Assembly: GCA_003141195.1 (NCBI GenBank) | Contig: PLLC01000056.1 | Location: forward strand, 19,622-73,587 | Direction: 5' to 3' | From: Syntrophaceae bacterium | Lineage (GTDB): Bacteria > Desulfobacterota > Syntrophia > Syntrophales > UBA5619 | DNA: 53,966 nt | Part shown: piece after piece, positions 16,159-24,551 of the stretch | Layout of the letters: each line of letters starts with the position of its first letter | Position numbering within the stretch: the stretch's first letter is position 1 | The notes under the pieces: generated by a model | What the model was told of the DNA's origin: nothing | Databases searched by the model: none | What the model saw: only the letters and a program-made list of their open reading frames with translations | Made by a program: the position numbers and the translations under genes

Positions 16159-17432
16159 TGCCGCCTCCACCGCGCGTAACGCTCGACGGCCGTGCGCATC
16201 ACACGAACGAACAGGAAGTGGTCATGCCGCAACGCGCGCAAGAGCATCAACCCCTTCTTCAGCGCACCGTCGAGCGCCTCCCGGCCGGCGGCATTCCCCG
16301 GTGTCGCATAGCGGGTTTCGTTGAACGCGGCAAACGCCCTTTGGGTTTCGTCGAGCAGCGCCTTCCGCCGGGCCTTGCCGACCCCCTGCCAGTCCGCGCC
16401 GGCCAGTTCATCGGCCATCTCTTCGGGGGTGAGACTCGCGGATACCAGAACCTTCGTCCGGGGCCAGAAGCCATTGCGGAGTTCCATCTGCCCTTCACGG
16501 CCGCGGGTTCCGACTTCCACCGGCGCCTGGGCAATCCGACGCCCGATGGCCAGGGCGCCGCCCACGCGGAACACCGACAATACCGTCCCGATCGACGCTT
16601 CATCCCACGAAGCCGCGCGGCAATGCTTTTCGACGCGATCGAGTTCCCCCGCCAGACGCCTCAACAGATCCTTGTCGCGGAAGACCGTGCCGTTGAAGAC
16701 GCTCTCGCGTTTACCGCGGATGGCCCACACCAGGACGGGAAGCATGACCACCAGCGGCAGGAGCAAGAAGATCCCCGCGGCAATGAACGCGATGACCGCA
16801 TTCCTCCGACGGCCTTCGATGTCGCCGAACGTCTCGTTCCCGGCATCCCGGATGGCGTCGGCGGCTTTCGGCACGAGCGACTGGATCCTCATCGGCAATG
16901 GAGGGAGGACATAGGTCCGCTCTTTACCCGGCGTCACAGCGTCTTTATTCGTTACGAGATCGATGTGGTAACGGATCTCGAACGGGGGCAGCGGCACGTC
17001 CTTTCCGAAGAATCCCTCACCTATGAGCTTGACGGTATAGGCATACTGCACGCTACGGAGCGTCACCGGCCCGTCCGGTCCGGGGAGAATCCGGATGATA
17101 TCCTTGTAACGCCTGCCGTTCTTCACCTGGTAGGGAGGAAGCGCCAAGGCGTTCGGATCGAGCAGCGATTCATTGAGAACGGTCCTTTCCCGGCCCGTCT
17201 CAGCCGACCGGCAGGTCAGTACGACCGAGAACTCCTCGCCGATGCGAATGGAACTCTTGTCGGATTTCCACCAGCAGCTCAGCGCATCGGCGGCAGCCGT
17301 CTCGGTCTCCCCGTATGACGCACCGGGGGAGGTCTGCGCAACCGCGCCGGCTCCCCAGAAGAGGGCGAAAGCGACGAGTATAACCGCCTTTGATACGACA
17401 ACTCCCTTCCAACGCATTGACTTTCGGGACAT
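16143..17432 (-). CDS. Secreted membrane protein of the MoxR/Bat operon (BatD-like position), 429 aa
   Basis: Signal peptide (cleavage near GAVAQ), an N-terminal beta-rich domain starting SSIRIGEEFSVVLTC, in the style of BatD-type Ig-like domains that bind no known ligand, a central membrane helix (IAFIAAGIFLLLPLVVMLPV, about 215-235) and a helical cytoplasmic C-terminal half rich in Arg and Glu. ATG 17432 was chosen for GGAGGGAAACGG upstream and because the signal peptide then has normal length. It lies between the DUF58 gene and the BatA-like gene, as BatD does in other genomes. I assign it by layout and position, not by a diagnostic motif. Confidence 0.65.
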   Translation of the reverse strand: MSRKSMRWKGVVVSKAVILVAFALFWGAGAVAQTSPGASYGETETAAADALSCWWKSDKSSIRIGEEFSVVLTCRSAETGRERTVLNESLLDPNALALPPYQVKNGRRYKDIIRILPGPDGPVTLRSVQYAYTVKLIGEGFFGKDVPLPPFEIRYHIDLVTNKDAVTPGKERTYVLPPLPMRIQSLVPKAADAIRDAGNETFGDIEGRRRNAVIAFIAAGIFLLLPLVVMLPVLVWAIRGKRESVFNGTVFRDKDLLRRLAGELDRVEKHCRAASWDEASIGTVLSVFRVGGALAIGRRIAQAPVEVGTRGREGQMELRNGFWPRTKVLVSASLTPEEMADELAGADWQGVGKARRKALLDETQRAFAAFNETRYATPGNAAGREALDGALKKGLMLLRALRHDHFLFVRVMRTAVERYARWRRQWKRS

Positions 17433-17537
17433 GTGCCGTTTCCCTCCAACGTGTGATTTTGCCTTTAAACGCATAACGGAACGATTTGCACCCTATCAAG
17501 CCCGTCAATCCGGGGGCCGGATGGCCGGCACGGGCAA

Positions 17538-18449
17538 TTACCTCCTCCGGAGCCTGCGCTCCAGGAAAAAATCAACGATAGCGCTCTGAAACTGTTCCGC
17601 GTCCGGGAGGACCCTCAAGACCTCCAGGTCCATCCGTTCCGCATAGTCCGCGACGGCATCCTGATGGCGCCGGATCAGGTCGGGAAGCCCCCGGATCTGC
17701 GCGTGTGAGAGGTCGACATGGGCCCCCGTTTCGCTGTCCACACAACCGATCCATCCCGCAGAGATCGGGAGAAGCTCGAATGCAAAGGCGCTGTCGGCCA
17801 TGACCAGAAACACGTCATGGGGTTGTTTCAGGTCCGCGAGTTCCTTCAGGGTGGAAAAGACGTCGGGGAAGAGGAAGTCGGACGCCACGATGACCAGCGA
17901 TGTCCGGCGCAACTCGCCCGCCAGGGTCTCGGCGAGGCGCTCCTTCCCCGGAAGTACGGGTACAGCCGGCGTGGTCTGGTAGAGGTCCACCATCCTCTCG
18001 ACATGGTTCCGTCCGCCGCGGGGCGGCTCAATGACAGGCTCTTTCCCGCCGAACAGCACCAGTCCCACCGTGTCCTGGAAGATGGATGCGGAGAGGCCGA
18101 TCGTCGCAATGGTGCGGGCAATGCCCTTGCCAATCAAGGCGCTGAAGACGCCACACCTCGCGGAGCAGGAGACGTCCGCCGCGATCACGATATCGATGGA
18201 GCGTTCCTCAATGCACTCCCGCACTTGCAGCGGGCTGAAGAGCGTTGTTGTGGAATGCGCCCAATCCACCTTGACCTGCGGGTCTCCGGGTTCGAAGTCG
18301 CGGATCCCGGAAAAATTGAATCCCCTCGTTCCGGTGAATACGCTGGCGTGCTCGCCGAATATCAGCTCGCGCACCCTGGCATTACAGAAGAGGTTGATGG
18401 CTTCGACCTCGGACGGATCGAGAAGCGGAGCTGCGTTGCCTCTCGTCAT
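17538..18449 (-). CDS. DUF58 domain protein, 303 aa
   Basis: Contains the DUF58 hallmark IRDFEPGDPQVKVDWAHST (about 48-66), followed by a VWA-like fold (SIDIVIAADVSCSARCG, VGLVLFGGKEPVI, TSLVIVASDFLFPDV). DUF58 proteins are coded next to MoxR ATPases and VWA proteins and are thought to be their partners. Its ATG overlaps the moxR stop as ATGA, so the two are translationally coupled. Upstream extension of the frame inside moxR is not supported by any ribosome site. The apparent MIDAS is DVSCS, which keeps the D-x-S-x-S spacing. Confidence 0.88.
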   Translation of the reverse strand: MTRGNAAPLLDPSEVEAINLFCNARVRELIFGEHASVFTGTRGFNFSGIRDFEPGDPQVKVDWAHSTTTLFSPLQVRECIEERSIDIVIAADVSCSARCGVFSALIGKGIARTIATIGLSASIFQDTVGLVLFGGKEPVIEPPRGGRNHVERMVDLYQTTPAVPVLPGKERLAETLAGELRRTSLVIVASDFLFPDVFSTLKELADLKQPHDVFLVMADSAFAFELLPISAGWIGCVDSETGAHVDLSHAQIRGLPDLIRRHQDAVADYAERMDLEVLRVLPDAEQFQSAIVDFFLERRLRRR

Positions 18450-19489
18450 GGGATCGGCACCCTTTCGACGATCTCGTTGATCACATCCTCCACCGTCACT
18501 CCGGCCTTGCGGGCGCGGGACTTCAGGTTTATGCGGTGCGAAAGGATGTTCTTCGCCAGCGCCTGGATGTCCTCGGGGAGGACCTTGTCGTCTCCGCGAA
18601 CGAACAGGGCCCGCACCCGCGAGGTCGGCCCCCACGCGATCGTCGCGCGCGGGGAGGCGCCGAGTTCGACAAACTCTTCGACGAGCGGCGACGGAGAGTG
18701 CTCATCGCAGTGGATATCCGGGTTGTATGGACGGGTGGCGCGGACAAGCCGGCGGATATATTTCTTGAGCGACGGGTGGAGTGCAACCCGGGTCGCGATG
18801 GCCGATCGGAGTCCGATGATCCTCTCGGGTTTCGCAAGCGGCAGGATATCCACCGCCTTGATGTCGAAGTCAACCAGTTTCCGTTCCTCGTCCGGTGAAA
18901 GGTATCCCACGTCGATGAGGAATGTGAAGCGGTCGGCGTTCGCCACAGAGAGCGGGAACGTCCCTTCGCCGGTTTCCACGGGGTTCGTGGTCATGACGGC
19001 AAAGTAGAACTCGGGCAACTCGAATGTGTAATCGCCCAGGGTCACCGTCCGGTCCTGGTTCACCTCCAAAAACGCGCTCTGGGACTTCGGGGAAATGCGG
19101 TTTCCTTCGTCGAGCAGCAGGATGTTCGCCCTCACCACGGGCCCCGGACGTTTCTCCCATTCGCCGGTCTTCGGGTTGAAGATCTCAACGCCGACGATAT
19201 CGCCGGGCGTAAGATCCGCACGGCCCTGGATACGCGCAAATTCGGACTCGGTGGTCTTCGCAAGGACGAGCACCATGTAAGTCTTGCCCACGCCCGGGAC
19301 GCCCCTGTACCATACAAGACCTGCGTTGACGCGCCTGTTCTTCTTGGCGCTCAGCGTGGTGGGAATTTCGGACATGAACGCAATAAAGGTTGCCTCCTTC
19401 ACGGAATTCAGACCCACGACACCCTTGTCGGCCTCAGCTTTCAATGCTTGATAGAGGGCAATCGCCTCTTGGAGATCAGGATGCAGCAC
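18446..19489 (-). CDS. moxR: MoxR-family AAA+ ATPase, 347 aa
   Basis: Walker A GVPGVGKT at residues 63-70 and Walker B ILLLDEGNR at 123-131, with the MoxR-typical ISPKSQSAFLEV after it, sensor 1 region FAVMTTNPVETGEGTFPLS and the C-terminal lid (PRATIAWGPTSRVRALFVRG). MoxR ATPases act as chaperone-like machines for protein or cofactor assembly together with VWA proteins. The start is GTG 19489 with GGGGGTGA upstream. First gene of the six-gene operon moxR-DUF58-BatD-like-BatA-like-BatC-like-BatB-like. The 290-bp gap upstream holds the terminator of the preceding minus-strand cluster. Confidence 0.9.
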   Translation of the reverse strand: MLHPDLQEAIALYQALKAEADKGVVGLNSVKEATFIAFMSEIPTTLSAKKNRRVNAGLVWYRGVPGVGKTYMVLVLAKTTESEFARIQGRADLTPGDIVGVEIFNPKTGEWEKRPGPVVRANILLLDEGNRISPKSQSAFLEVNQDRTVTLGDYTFELPEFYFAVMTTNPVETGEGTFPLSVANADRFTFLIDVGYLSPDEERKLVDFDIKAVDILPLAKPERIIGLRSAIATRVALHPSLKKYIRRLVRATRPYNPDIHCDEHSPSPLVEEFVELGASPRATIAWGPTSRVRALFVRGDDKVLPEDIQALAKNILSHRINLKSRARKAGVTVEDVINEIVERVPIP

Positions 19490-19673
19490 GGTATCACCCC
19501 CCTATTTCGAAGGTTTGTCTATGATAAGATCCTGGGGAAACCTTACCACAAGTGTAAAAGTTGAGTCGAGAATTTAAGACATTGCTTTTTGGCGGGAAGA
19601 GTATAAGAAGAACGGCCTTGGGTGTCAATGAATTCATCGCCGCAAAACGACGTACGGACTATGGCCAAAATCT

Positions 19674-19710
19674 ATGAGTACCCCCCAGGCTTTCGCCGGG
19701 GGATACTCAT
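19674..19710. terminator. Bidirectional hairpin terminator ending the sulfur-gene cluster
   Basis: ATGAGTACCCCC and GGGGGATACTCAT pair over 12-13 bases with one mismatch around an 11-base loop. On the minus strand it is followed by AGATTTTGG. It lies 70 bases after the stop codon of the last HhH gene and before moxR, so it separates two minus-strand operons. Confidence 0.75.
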
Positions 19711-19779
19711 TACTTATCGGTACACAACCAGCCTCCGGCAGCATCTCCGGTTTTGTCCCTCTCAGGAAACCATCAGGTC

Positions 19780-20133
19780 TTAGCACTTGGAAGGCGATAA
19801 AACCGGTTCCGCATCGGGATCATAAATCACATCGCCATTTTTCAGGACGGGATTGAGTTTTTCAAACCAGGCATTCGTCATGCCGGGCACCTTCCTGAGC
19901 TGCAGAGGATCCTTGAAGGGACCGTTTTTCGTCCGGTATTCCACGATTGCCTTGCAAAGGGATTCGGGAAGCCGAAGATCCTCGAGACCCATCAAATCCT
20001 TCACGGTGGCCTTGTTCAGGCTGAGCACCTTCGACTGGGCTTGGGCGACCGACATCGTCCCTCCCAACAAAACCAGCGCAAAAACAAAGATCGCCACGGA
20101 ACACAGCCCCAAAATCAGCTTTTTCTTTTTCAT
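19780..20133 (-). CDS. Secreted ComEA-like helix-hairpin-helix protein (HhH-1), 117 aa
   Basis: Signal peptide (cleavage near VAQAQ at about 32) then a ComEA/PsbU-type HhH domain: LSLNKATVKDLMGLEDLRLP, AIVEYRTKNGPFKDPLQLRKV (shortened core AIVEYRTKNGPF) and PGM. ComEA binds DNA in competence, but related short exported HhH proteins, such as PsbU, are structural subunits of redox complexes. A short tail ends in PSKC with a single Cys. AGGAGGCAGTAT precedes ATG 20133. It is the last gene of the twelve-gene cluster, 116 bases after AssT2. No competence genes are near, so a DNA-uptake role is not supported. Paralogue of HhH-2 (28661-28984) and of the pseudogene at 32982-33230. Confidence 0.85.
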   Translation of the reverse strand: MKKKKLILGLCSVAIFVFALVLLGGTMSVAQAQSKVLSLNKATVKDLMGLEDLRLPESLCKAIVEYRTKNGPFKDPLQLRKVPGMTNAWFEKLNPVLKNGDVIYDPDAEPVLSPSKC

Positions 20134-20248
20134 ATACTGCCTCCTAAAAAATGTATTTGGTTTGTTGCCCACGGTTAAAGGCAATGGGATTGGGACCCCT
20201 CGCCCGATGTTAAAAACTGCCTTCCTTGATCCGCCTTCCGCTATTTCA

Positions 20249-21685
20249 TCATTTTACGGAAATGTCTTTGATCCGGAGTTTGCCGTTATCTGGAGGAAGC
20301 ACGGCCGTCTCCACGGGTTTCTGCAACTGAGGTATATAGTCGTAGGGCACCCGGTAGGCGCGGTACACCAGGTTGAACTTCCCCGTATCGACGAAATAGG
20401 GGCTGATGTACTCCCAGACGATCTCCAGATCCGGGGTCACTTCCATCAACTGACCCACGGCCCCATGGGTGATGAGCGTGTTGCCGTTGGGGAGGCGCTG
20501 GGCCGAGCTGACATAGCTGCTGAAAATCTTGTCTTCGTCGCGGTATCCGTAGGTTCGCCCAGAAAATTCCCAGAGGATTCTGAGCGTCGTGGGATCGATC
20601 TCGATCACCCGCGAGGTTTCGCGGATCGCGTTGTTCATACCGGTCGGACTGCCGGGGTTCGGGGCCCCGTAGCCGGCGCGGCCGCCGTTGTCGTAGATCA
20701 GGAGGTTCCCCTCTCCCGGAAGCCCCTTCGGGATCATGTGGGTGTGGTGCAGGCCGATGAGCCAATCGAGGTTCTTGTAGGCGTTCTTATACTGCCTGCC
20801 GGCAAAGGTCCAGACGGTGTCCGGCGCGTAGTAGGGGCCGATTTGATAGACCAGCTTCTTCGTCTTTTTGTCGATGATTTGAATGGTATTGGTCTGGCGC
20901 CCGTCCGAGATGATGTTTTCCGGATTGAACATGGCATACTTGACCGGGTCCTGGTCATACCACTTGTTGGGTCCGACATAGGACGCGCAGTTGATATGGG
21001 TCCAATCCCCTCCCTGGACCCCCACGACGCGGGTTGCCTCGAGATTGGGATGCTTGTACAGCGTGTTCTTGTCCTGTTCCGTAAACCCCATTTCCGAGAA
21101 ACCGTCGCTGTAGAGGTAATCCCAAAGGATTTTGCCTTTGGTATCCACCTCGACGAGATAGTCGTCCTCGATGAGCTTGTCGGTGAGCTTTTTATTGTTC
21201 ACCATCTTGTGGGACAGGATCAGGACCCTGTCCGTATTGAAGGTCATCGGCATGCCCGGCACCCAGTAGCCGACCGGATTGCCCGGCAACTGGAAATCGT
21301 GGTGCATCCCCGCCTTGGGGAAAGACCAGACGATCTTGCCATCCCAGTCCATGATGGACAGATCCGTCGATTCGGGGTTCTTCCACTCCCGTCCGGTATG
21401 CTCGATCTTTTCCCGGGTGGAGCCCATGATATATCCGCCCTTGAGGATTTTGACCGGATGGTCCAGGTTGCTCATGTCCTTCCACTGTTTCACGACATTG
21501 CCGTTCATGTCAATCAGAACGGAACCTTCCCCTTCCATCTCCGTGGCGTAAACCGTGTACCCGCTCTGGCATTTATCCGGCTTGTAGATGGTCGTTCCGG
21601 TGGGATAGACGGTCGGAAACCCGAAAACGGCTGCAGGGGCGATCAACAGCGCGCAAAGCCCCACGGCGATCCATATCTTTTTCAT
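20249..21685 (-). CDS. Arylsulfotransferase family protein (AssT2), 478 aa
   Basis: Exported (signal peptide, cleavage near VFGFP) beta-propeller protein of the AssT family. Propeller motifs include IDMNGNVVKQWKD, IMDWDGKIVWSFPKAGMHHD and RLPNGNTLITHGAVGQLMEV. His motifs shared with AssT1 and AssT3 are GMHHDF (about 128), DWTHIN (about 228) and LHHTHMIP (about 313). The family transfers sulfuryl groups between phenols in the periplasm. GGAGGTTGGCT precedes ATG 21685. It follows a small secreted protein gene by 60 bases and precedes HhH-1. Between DWTHIN and the propeller's next blade its sequence departs from AssT1 and AssT3, so the substrate pocket may differ. Confidence 0.87.
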   Translation of the reverse strand: MKKIWIAVGLCALLIAPAAVFGFPTVYPTGTTIYKPDKCQSGYTVYATEMEGEGSVLIDMNGNVVKQWKDMSNLDHPVKILKGGYIMGSTREKIEHTGREWKNPESTDLSIMDWDGKIVWSFPKAGMHHDFQLPGNPVGYWVPGMPMTFNTDRVLILSHKMVNNKKLTDKLIEDDYLVEVDTKGKILWDYLYSDGFSEMGFTEQDKNTLYKHPNLEATRVVGVQGGDWTHINCASYVGPNKWYDQDPVKYAMFNPENIISDGRQTNTIQIIDKKTKKLVYQIGPYYAPDTVWTFAGRQYKNAYKNLDWLIGLHHTHMIPKGLPGEGNLLIYDNGGRAGYGAPNPGSPTGMNNAIRETSRVIEIDPTTLRILWEFSGRTYGYRDEDKIFSSYVSSAQRLPNGNTLITHGAVGQLMEVTPDLEIVWEYISPYFVDTGKFNLVYRAYRVPYDYIPQLQKPVETAVLPPDNGKLRIKDISVK

Positions 21686-21744
21686 AGCCAACCTCCAAAT
21701 AAAGGGTTTATTTGTCTTTCCATTCAAGCGGCAATCCCGGTCCC

Positions 21745-22245
21745 TCAATAGGAAGGCGTCCCGCTCTTGCCCGTCGCCTCGTTCTCAATTCCAAACCAAC
21801 CGAAGATGATATCCATCCATTCCGCCCGGTTGCCTTTCCGCGCCGTTTCGACGCCCTTGTCACCGGCGCCGGTAAAGACGATGACCTCCTGGCCCTTGCC
21901 CCAGACATCGGACTTCACGTACATCGCGCTGCTTCCGGCCTGGTTCATCCTCTCAAACTCCGATTTGCTCAACGCCTTTTCGGCCAGCGGCTTGATCCCG
22001 CCGGCTTCATCCATCGCCCCCAAGAGAACCACGTACGGCGCGTCTTTGAAGGCTGCCAGGTCCGACGGCGCCACATTCTTGATGGGGATGTTCTTCGATT
22101 CCAGAAACTTCGCCCAATCCGCGGCCTTGGCGAAGCTATCCGGCGTGGCAACAACCATCAGATCTGCGGCAGAGGCGACCGGCGCCAGCGCCAGGCCCAG
22201 AACCGCAACCATGCCCAAAACCATGAACATTTTTCTCGCTTTCAT
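21745..22245 (-). CDS. Small secreted protein of unknown function, 166 aa
   Basis: Signal peptide (cleavage ASAAD at about 28), then an alpha/beta domain beginning LMVVATPDSFAKAADWAKFL and including VVLLGAMDEAGG, MYVKSDVWGKGQEVIVFTGA and ETARKGNRAEW. The strand-glycine pattern suggests a Rossmann-like or flavodoxin-like fold, but I do not recognise a named family. GGGGAGGAATTAT precedes ATG 22245. It is placed between AssT3 and AssT2 with gaps of 132 and 60 bases, so it is probably co-expressed with them and exported to the same compartment. Function unknown. Confidence 0.75.
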   Translation of the reverse strand: MKARKMFMVLGMVAVLGLALAPVASAADLMVVATPDSFAKAADWAKFLESKNIPIKNVAPSDLAAFKDAPYVVLLGAMDEAGGIKPLAEKALSKSEFERMNQAGSSAMYVKSDVWGKGQEVIVFTGAGDKGVETARKGNRAEWMDIIFGWFGIENEATGKSGTPSY

Positions 22246-22376
22246 ATAATTCCTCCCCATAATGGACTTGACAGGCTCCGGGAGACCCATCCGCTGCGGA
22301 CCCGCCCCGGGGCGTTTCCAAAAATCATGTCAAAAAGATCAAACTTTCAACCCTTTGACGTCATGCCGCCTTGAGA

Positions 22377-23738
22377 CTAATATTTGAAGATCTTGAACAT
22401 CTCCGGGCATTTCGGCGCCAGTTTCCCCTTCGGGCTTAAATCCTTGCCCTTCAAGCCGGGATAATCCTTGCCATACCGGTAGGCCCTATGAATGATGTTG
22501 GCCAAGTTATCGGGGGCCCCAAGCTGCACATTCTCCTTGTCGTCGTCGCGCATCGTGCAGATCATATTGTCATTACATATCGGGCTCACGAAATCCCAGA
22601 CGATCTCGCCTCTCTTGGTCACCTCGAACAGATGGCCGACGTTGCTCGATGTGATAAACCAATTGCCGTTGGGAAGCGGCTGGGCCATGCCCTGACGGTG
22701 GGTGAAGAAGCTCGACTGATCCCACGCCTCAAATTTCCATTCGATTTCATTGGTCTTCGTATTGACGATCAAGACGCGGGACCGGGTCCCTTCCGGATTT
22801 TCGGAGCCGTTGTCGAAGACCGACACCTTGCCGTTGCCGAGCCACCGGGCGTCATGCGAACCGAACATCTTCTGATCGCCCGCATCGAAGTAGGACGGGC
22901 ATTTCCCGGCGCCGTAGGCGCAGGGGTTGCCCCACCGGTATACGATCTTTCCGGTTTTGTAGTCGATCAGATAGAACTCGCTGAGGTTCCGGGAGTTCAT
23001 CAGGACCTGATTGGTCTCCGGGATGTATTCGACGCTATTGAAATGGCTGTAGTCATAGTAGGTGTAGATCTCCCCGACCGGCAGCGGCAGGATGTAGTTG
23101 GGGTCCAACTTGTCCGGCCCCTTGCCGAGCTGGTCAAAGACATGCCACTCCCAGACGATCTTGCCGGACGGATTGACCTCCCAGACGAAATCCAGCCAGA
23201 AGTCCCGGTGATAGATCCCCTTATTCTTTATGCTTTTCGTCGGGATGGTCTTCGGGTCCCGGCCCTTGGCGATCATTTTTTCGTTTTCGATCCGTTCCCA
23301 TCCGAGGATCATCGTGTTCCCGTTCGGCAACCGGGTGAAGCAGTGGTGCTGGACCTGGTTTTTGGTGTACATATCCTTGAAGCTCCAGACCACCTTCCCG
23401 TCCCAGTTGAACTCTTCCATGTACCCGCCGACGCCGTCGATGCCGCAGTAAACTATCCCCGGCCGGGCGGCCCGGAGCAGGTTGCCGTTGGGGAGCAGCT
23501 CGGCGTACAGACCCGGGTAGTACTGCGACTCCCAAGTATGGATGAGATTGCCCTCCATGTCGATCAGAAACGTCTTCTTGCTGGTGAGGGGCGCATACAG
23601 CGTGTAGCCGTCGTACGCCTTACCGCTCTTGTAAAGCAACACCCCGGTCGGGCCCACGAGCGCCTGATAGGCATAGACGGATGTTCCAAAACCTGCAATG
23701 ATAACCAAAAGAGCGATAACCCAAGTTATTTTTTTCAT
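22377..23738 (-). CDS. Arylsulfotransferase family protein (AssT3), 453 aa
   Basis: Signal peptide (cleavage near SVYAY) and AssT-type beta-propeller with FLIDMEGNLIHTWES, EEFNWDGKVVWSFKDMY, PLPNGNWFITSSNVGHLFEV and VFDNGSENPEGTRSR. Shared His motifs: VQHHCF (about 131), DYSHFN (about 231), GSHDARWL (about 294). NQVLMNSRNLSEFYLIDYKTG matches the family's conserved Ser-Arg motif. Unlike AssT1 and AssT2 it contains several cysteines (VYCGIDG, NPCAYGAGKCPSY, SPICNDNMICTM), some of which could form disulfides. AAGGAGGTAGAG precedes ATG 23738. It sits in the middle of the cluster between a Usp-like gene and the small secreted protein gene. Confidence 0.88.
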   Translation of the reverse strand: MKKITWVIALLVIIAGFGTSVYAYQALVGPTGVLLYKSGKAYDGYTLYAPLTSKKTFLIDMEGNLIHTWESQYYPGLYAELLPNGNLLRAARPGIVYCGIDGVGGYMEEFNWDGKVVWSFKDMYTKNQVQHHCFTRLPNGNTMILGWERIENEKMIAKGRDPKTIPTKSIKNKGIYHRDFWLDFVWEVNPSGKIVWEWHVFDQLGKGPDKLDPNYILPLPVGEIYTYYDYSHFNSVEYIPETNQVLMNSRNLSEFYLIDYKTGKIVYRWGNPCAYGAGKCPSYFDAGDQKMFGSHDARWLGNGKVSVFDNGSENPEGTRSRVLIVNTKTNEIEWKFEAWDQSSFFTHRQGMAQPLPNGNWFITSSNVGHLFEVTKRGEIVWDFVSPICNDNMICTMRDDDKENVQLGAPDNLANIIHRAYRYGKDYPGLKGKDLSPKGKLAPKCPEMFKIFKY

Positions 23739-23814
23739 CTCTACCTCCTTCTTGTCTTTCATCATTCGGTAATTGATAATCCTGGTCCGTTTCCAGACCG
23801 GACCCCTGACCCAT

Positions 23815-24258
23815 TCAGCACTCTACCACCTTGCCGGCGAACTTCTTGCGGAGCTGAGTGGCGAGGTGCTTCTGCAGGAGCGGGAACAGTTTCTTTTTTT
23901 CTTTGGCCAGATAGATCATCTCGTACCCTTTTCCCGCCTCAGCGATAACGGTCGATACCACGTCATCCGTCTCCACCGGGTCAATCTCCAGGGAGACGCC
24001 CATATTGCGCGCCTTCTCCCGGAGTTCTTGCGCCTCCACTCCTCCGCGTTCGAGCACCTGATCGCGAATGTAGAGCAGAAACCTCTGCTTGTTGAGGCGG
24101 GGGGCGACCAGGTCATTGTGGCCGTAGTGGTAGAGGTCCGAATCGAGGATCTGGAGCACCTTTGCCTTTCTCGATGAGGACTGAGCGGCCCGGAATGCCG
24201 CATCGGCGGCATTCCCACTGCCGCTGCCATTAAAGACGATAAGGATATCCTTCATCAT
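23815..24258 (-). CDS. Usp-like cytoplasmic protein, 147 aa
   Basis: No signal peptide. Begins MKDILIVFNGSGSGNAADAA and continues with alternating strands and helices (KAKVLQILDSDLYHYG, EKARNMGVSLEIDPVETDD, GYEMIYLAKEKKKLFPLL), the layout of universal-stress-protein (HUP) domains. The usual ATP-binding GxxG-9x-GS motif at the C-terminus is not seen, so it may not bind nucleotide. A Cys is the last residue (VVEC). Usp proteins are often coded beside membrane transporters and modulate them; here a YeiH-family transporter and a 57-residue membrane protein lie just upstream in the operon. The family call is tentative. Confidence 0.6.
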   Translation of the reverse strand: MMKDILIVFNGSGSGNAADAAFRAAQSSSRKAKVLQILDSDLYHYGHNDLVAPRLNKQRFLLYIRDQVLERGGVEAQELREKARNMGVSLEIDPVETDDVVSTVIAEAGKGYEMIYLAKEKKKLFPLLQKHLATQLRKKFAGKVVEC

Positions 24259-24306
24259 CCCGGCCCTCTCTTCTCCAATCCGTTTCAGATTCGTCGCGAC
24301 CCGCTC

Positions 24307-24480
24307 TCAGTAGAGCCCCAAAGACTGCAATAACCAGAGGATGAGCACCGCGCCAAGGGCAATAACCATCGCGATGTACTCGTCGACGCGGTGGCGCAGC
24401 TGTTTCGCTTCAGCCGTGGCGGCAACCTTTTTCAGTTCGGCGTCATCCAGGTCCGCTTTCTTATCGATATCGTCAGTCAT
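24307..24480 (-). CDS. Small single-helix membrane protein, 57 aa
   Basis: Open frame from ATG 24480 to TGA 24307-24309, with GGGAGAGTATGGT as ribosome site. The first 36 residues are charged (MTDDIDKKADLDDAELKKVA then EAKQLRHRVDEY), followed by one hydrophobic helix (IAMVIALGAVLILWLLQSLG) and a Tyr end. It lies 72 bases after the YeiH-family transporter and 48 before the Usp-like gene, in the same direction. Its place and form suggest an accessory subunit of the transporter (inference). No named family recognised. Confidence 0.75.
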   Translation of the reverse strand: MTDDIDKKADLDDAELKKVAATAEAKQLRHRVDEYIAMVIALGAVLILWLLQSLGLY

Positions 24481-24551
24481 ACCATACTCTCCCTATCATC
24501 ATTACGTTCGTGTCATGCCTCGGGCATGTTCCAATCCCCCAAAGGGAAACA

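Noticed and set aside
19780-20133. HhH-1 as a competence DNA-uptake protein (ComEA)
   Set aside because: No comEC, pilus or other competence gene is adjacent; the context is sulfur and respiratory genes.
19853-21751. 632-codon plus-strand open frame
   Set aside because: Antisense to HhH-1 and AssT2, both with signal peptides and ribosome sites; no domain in the plus-strand translation.
22488-23948. 486-codon plus-strand open frame
   Set aside because: Shadow of AssT3 on the opposite strand.
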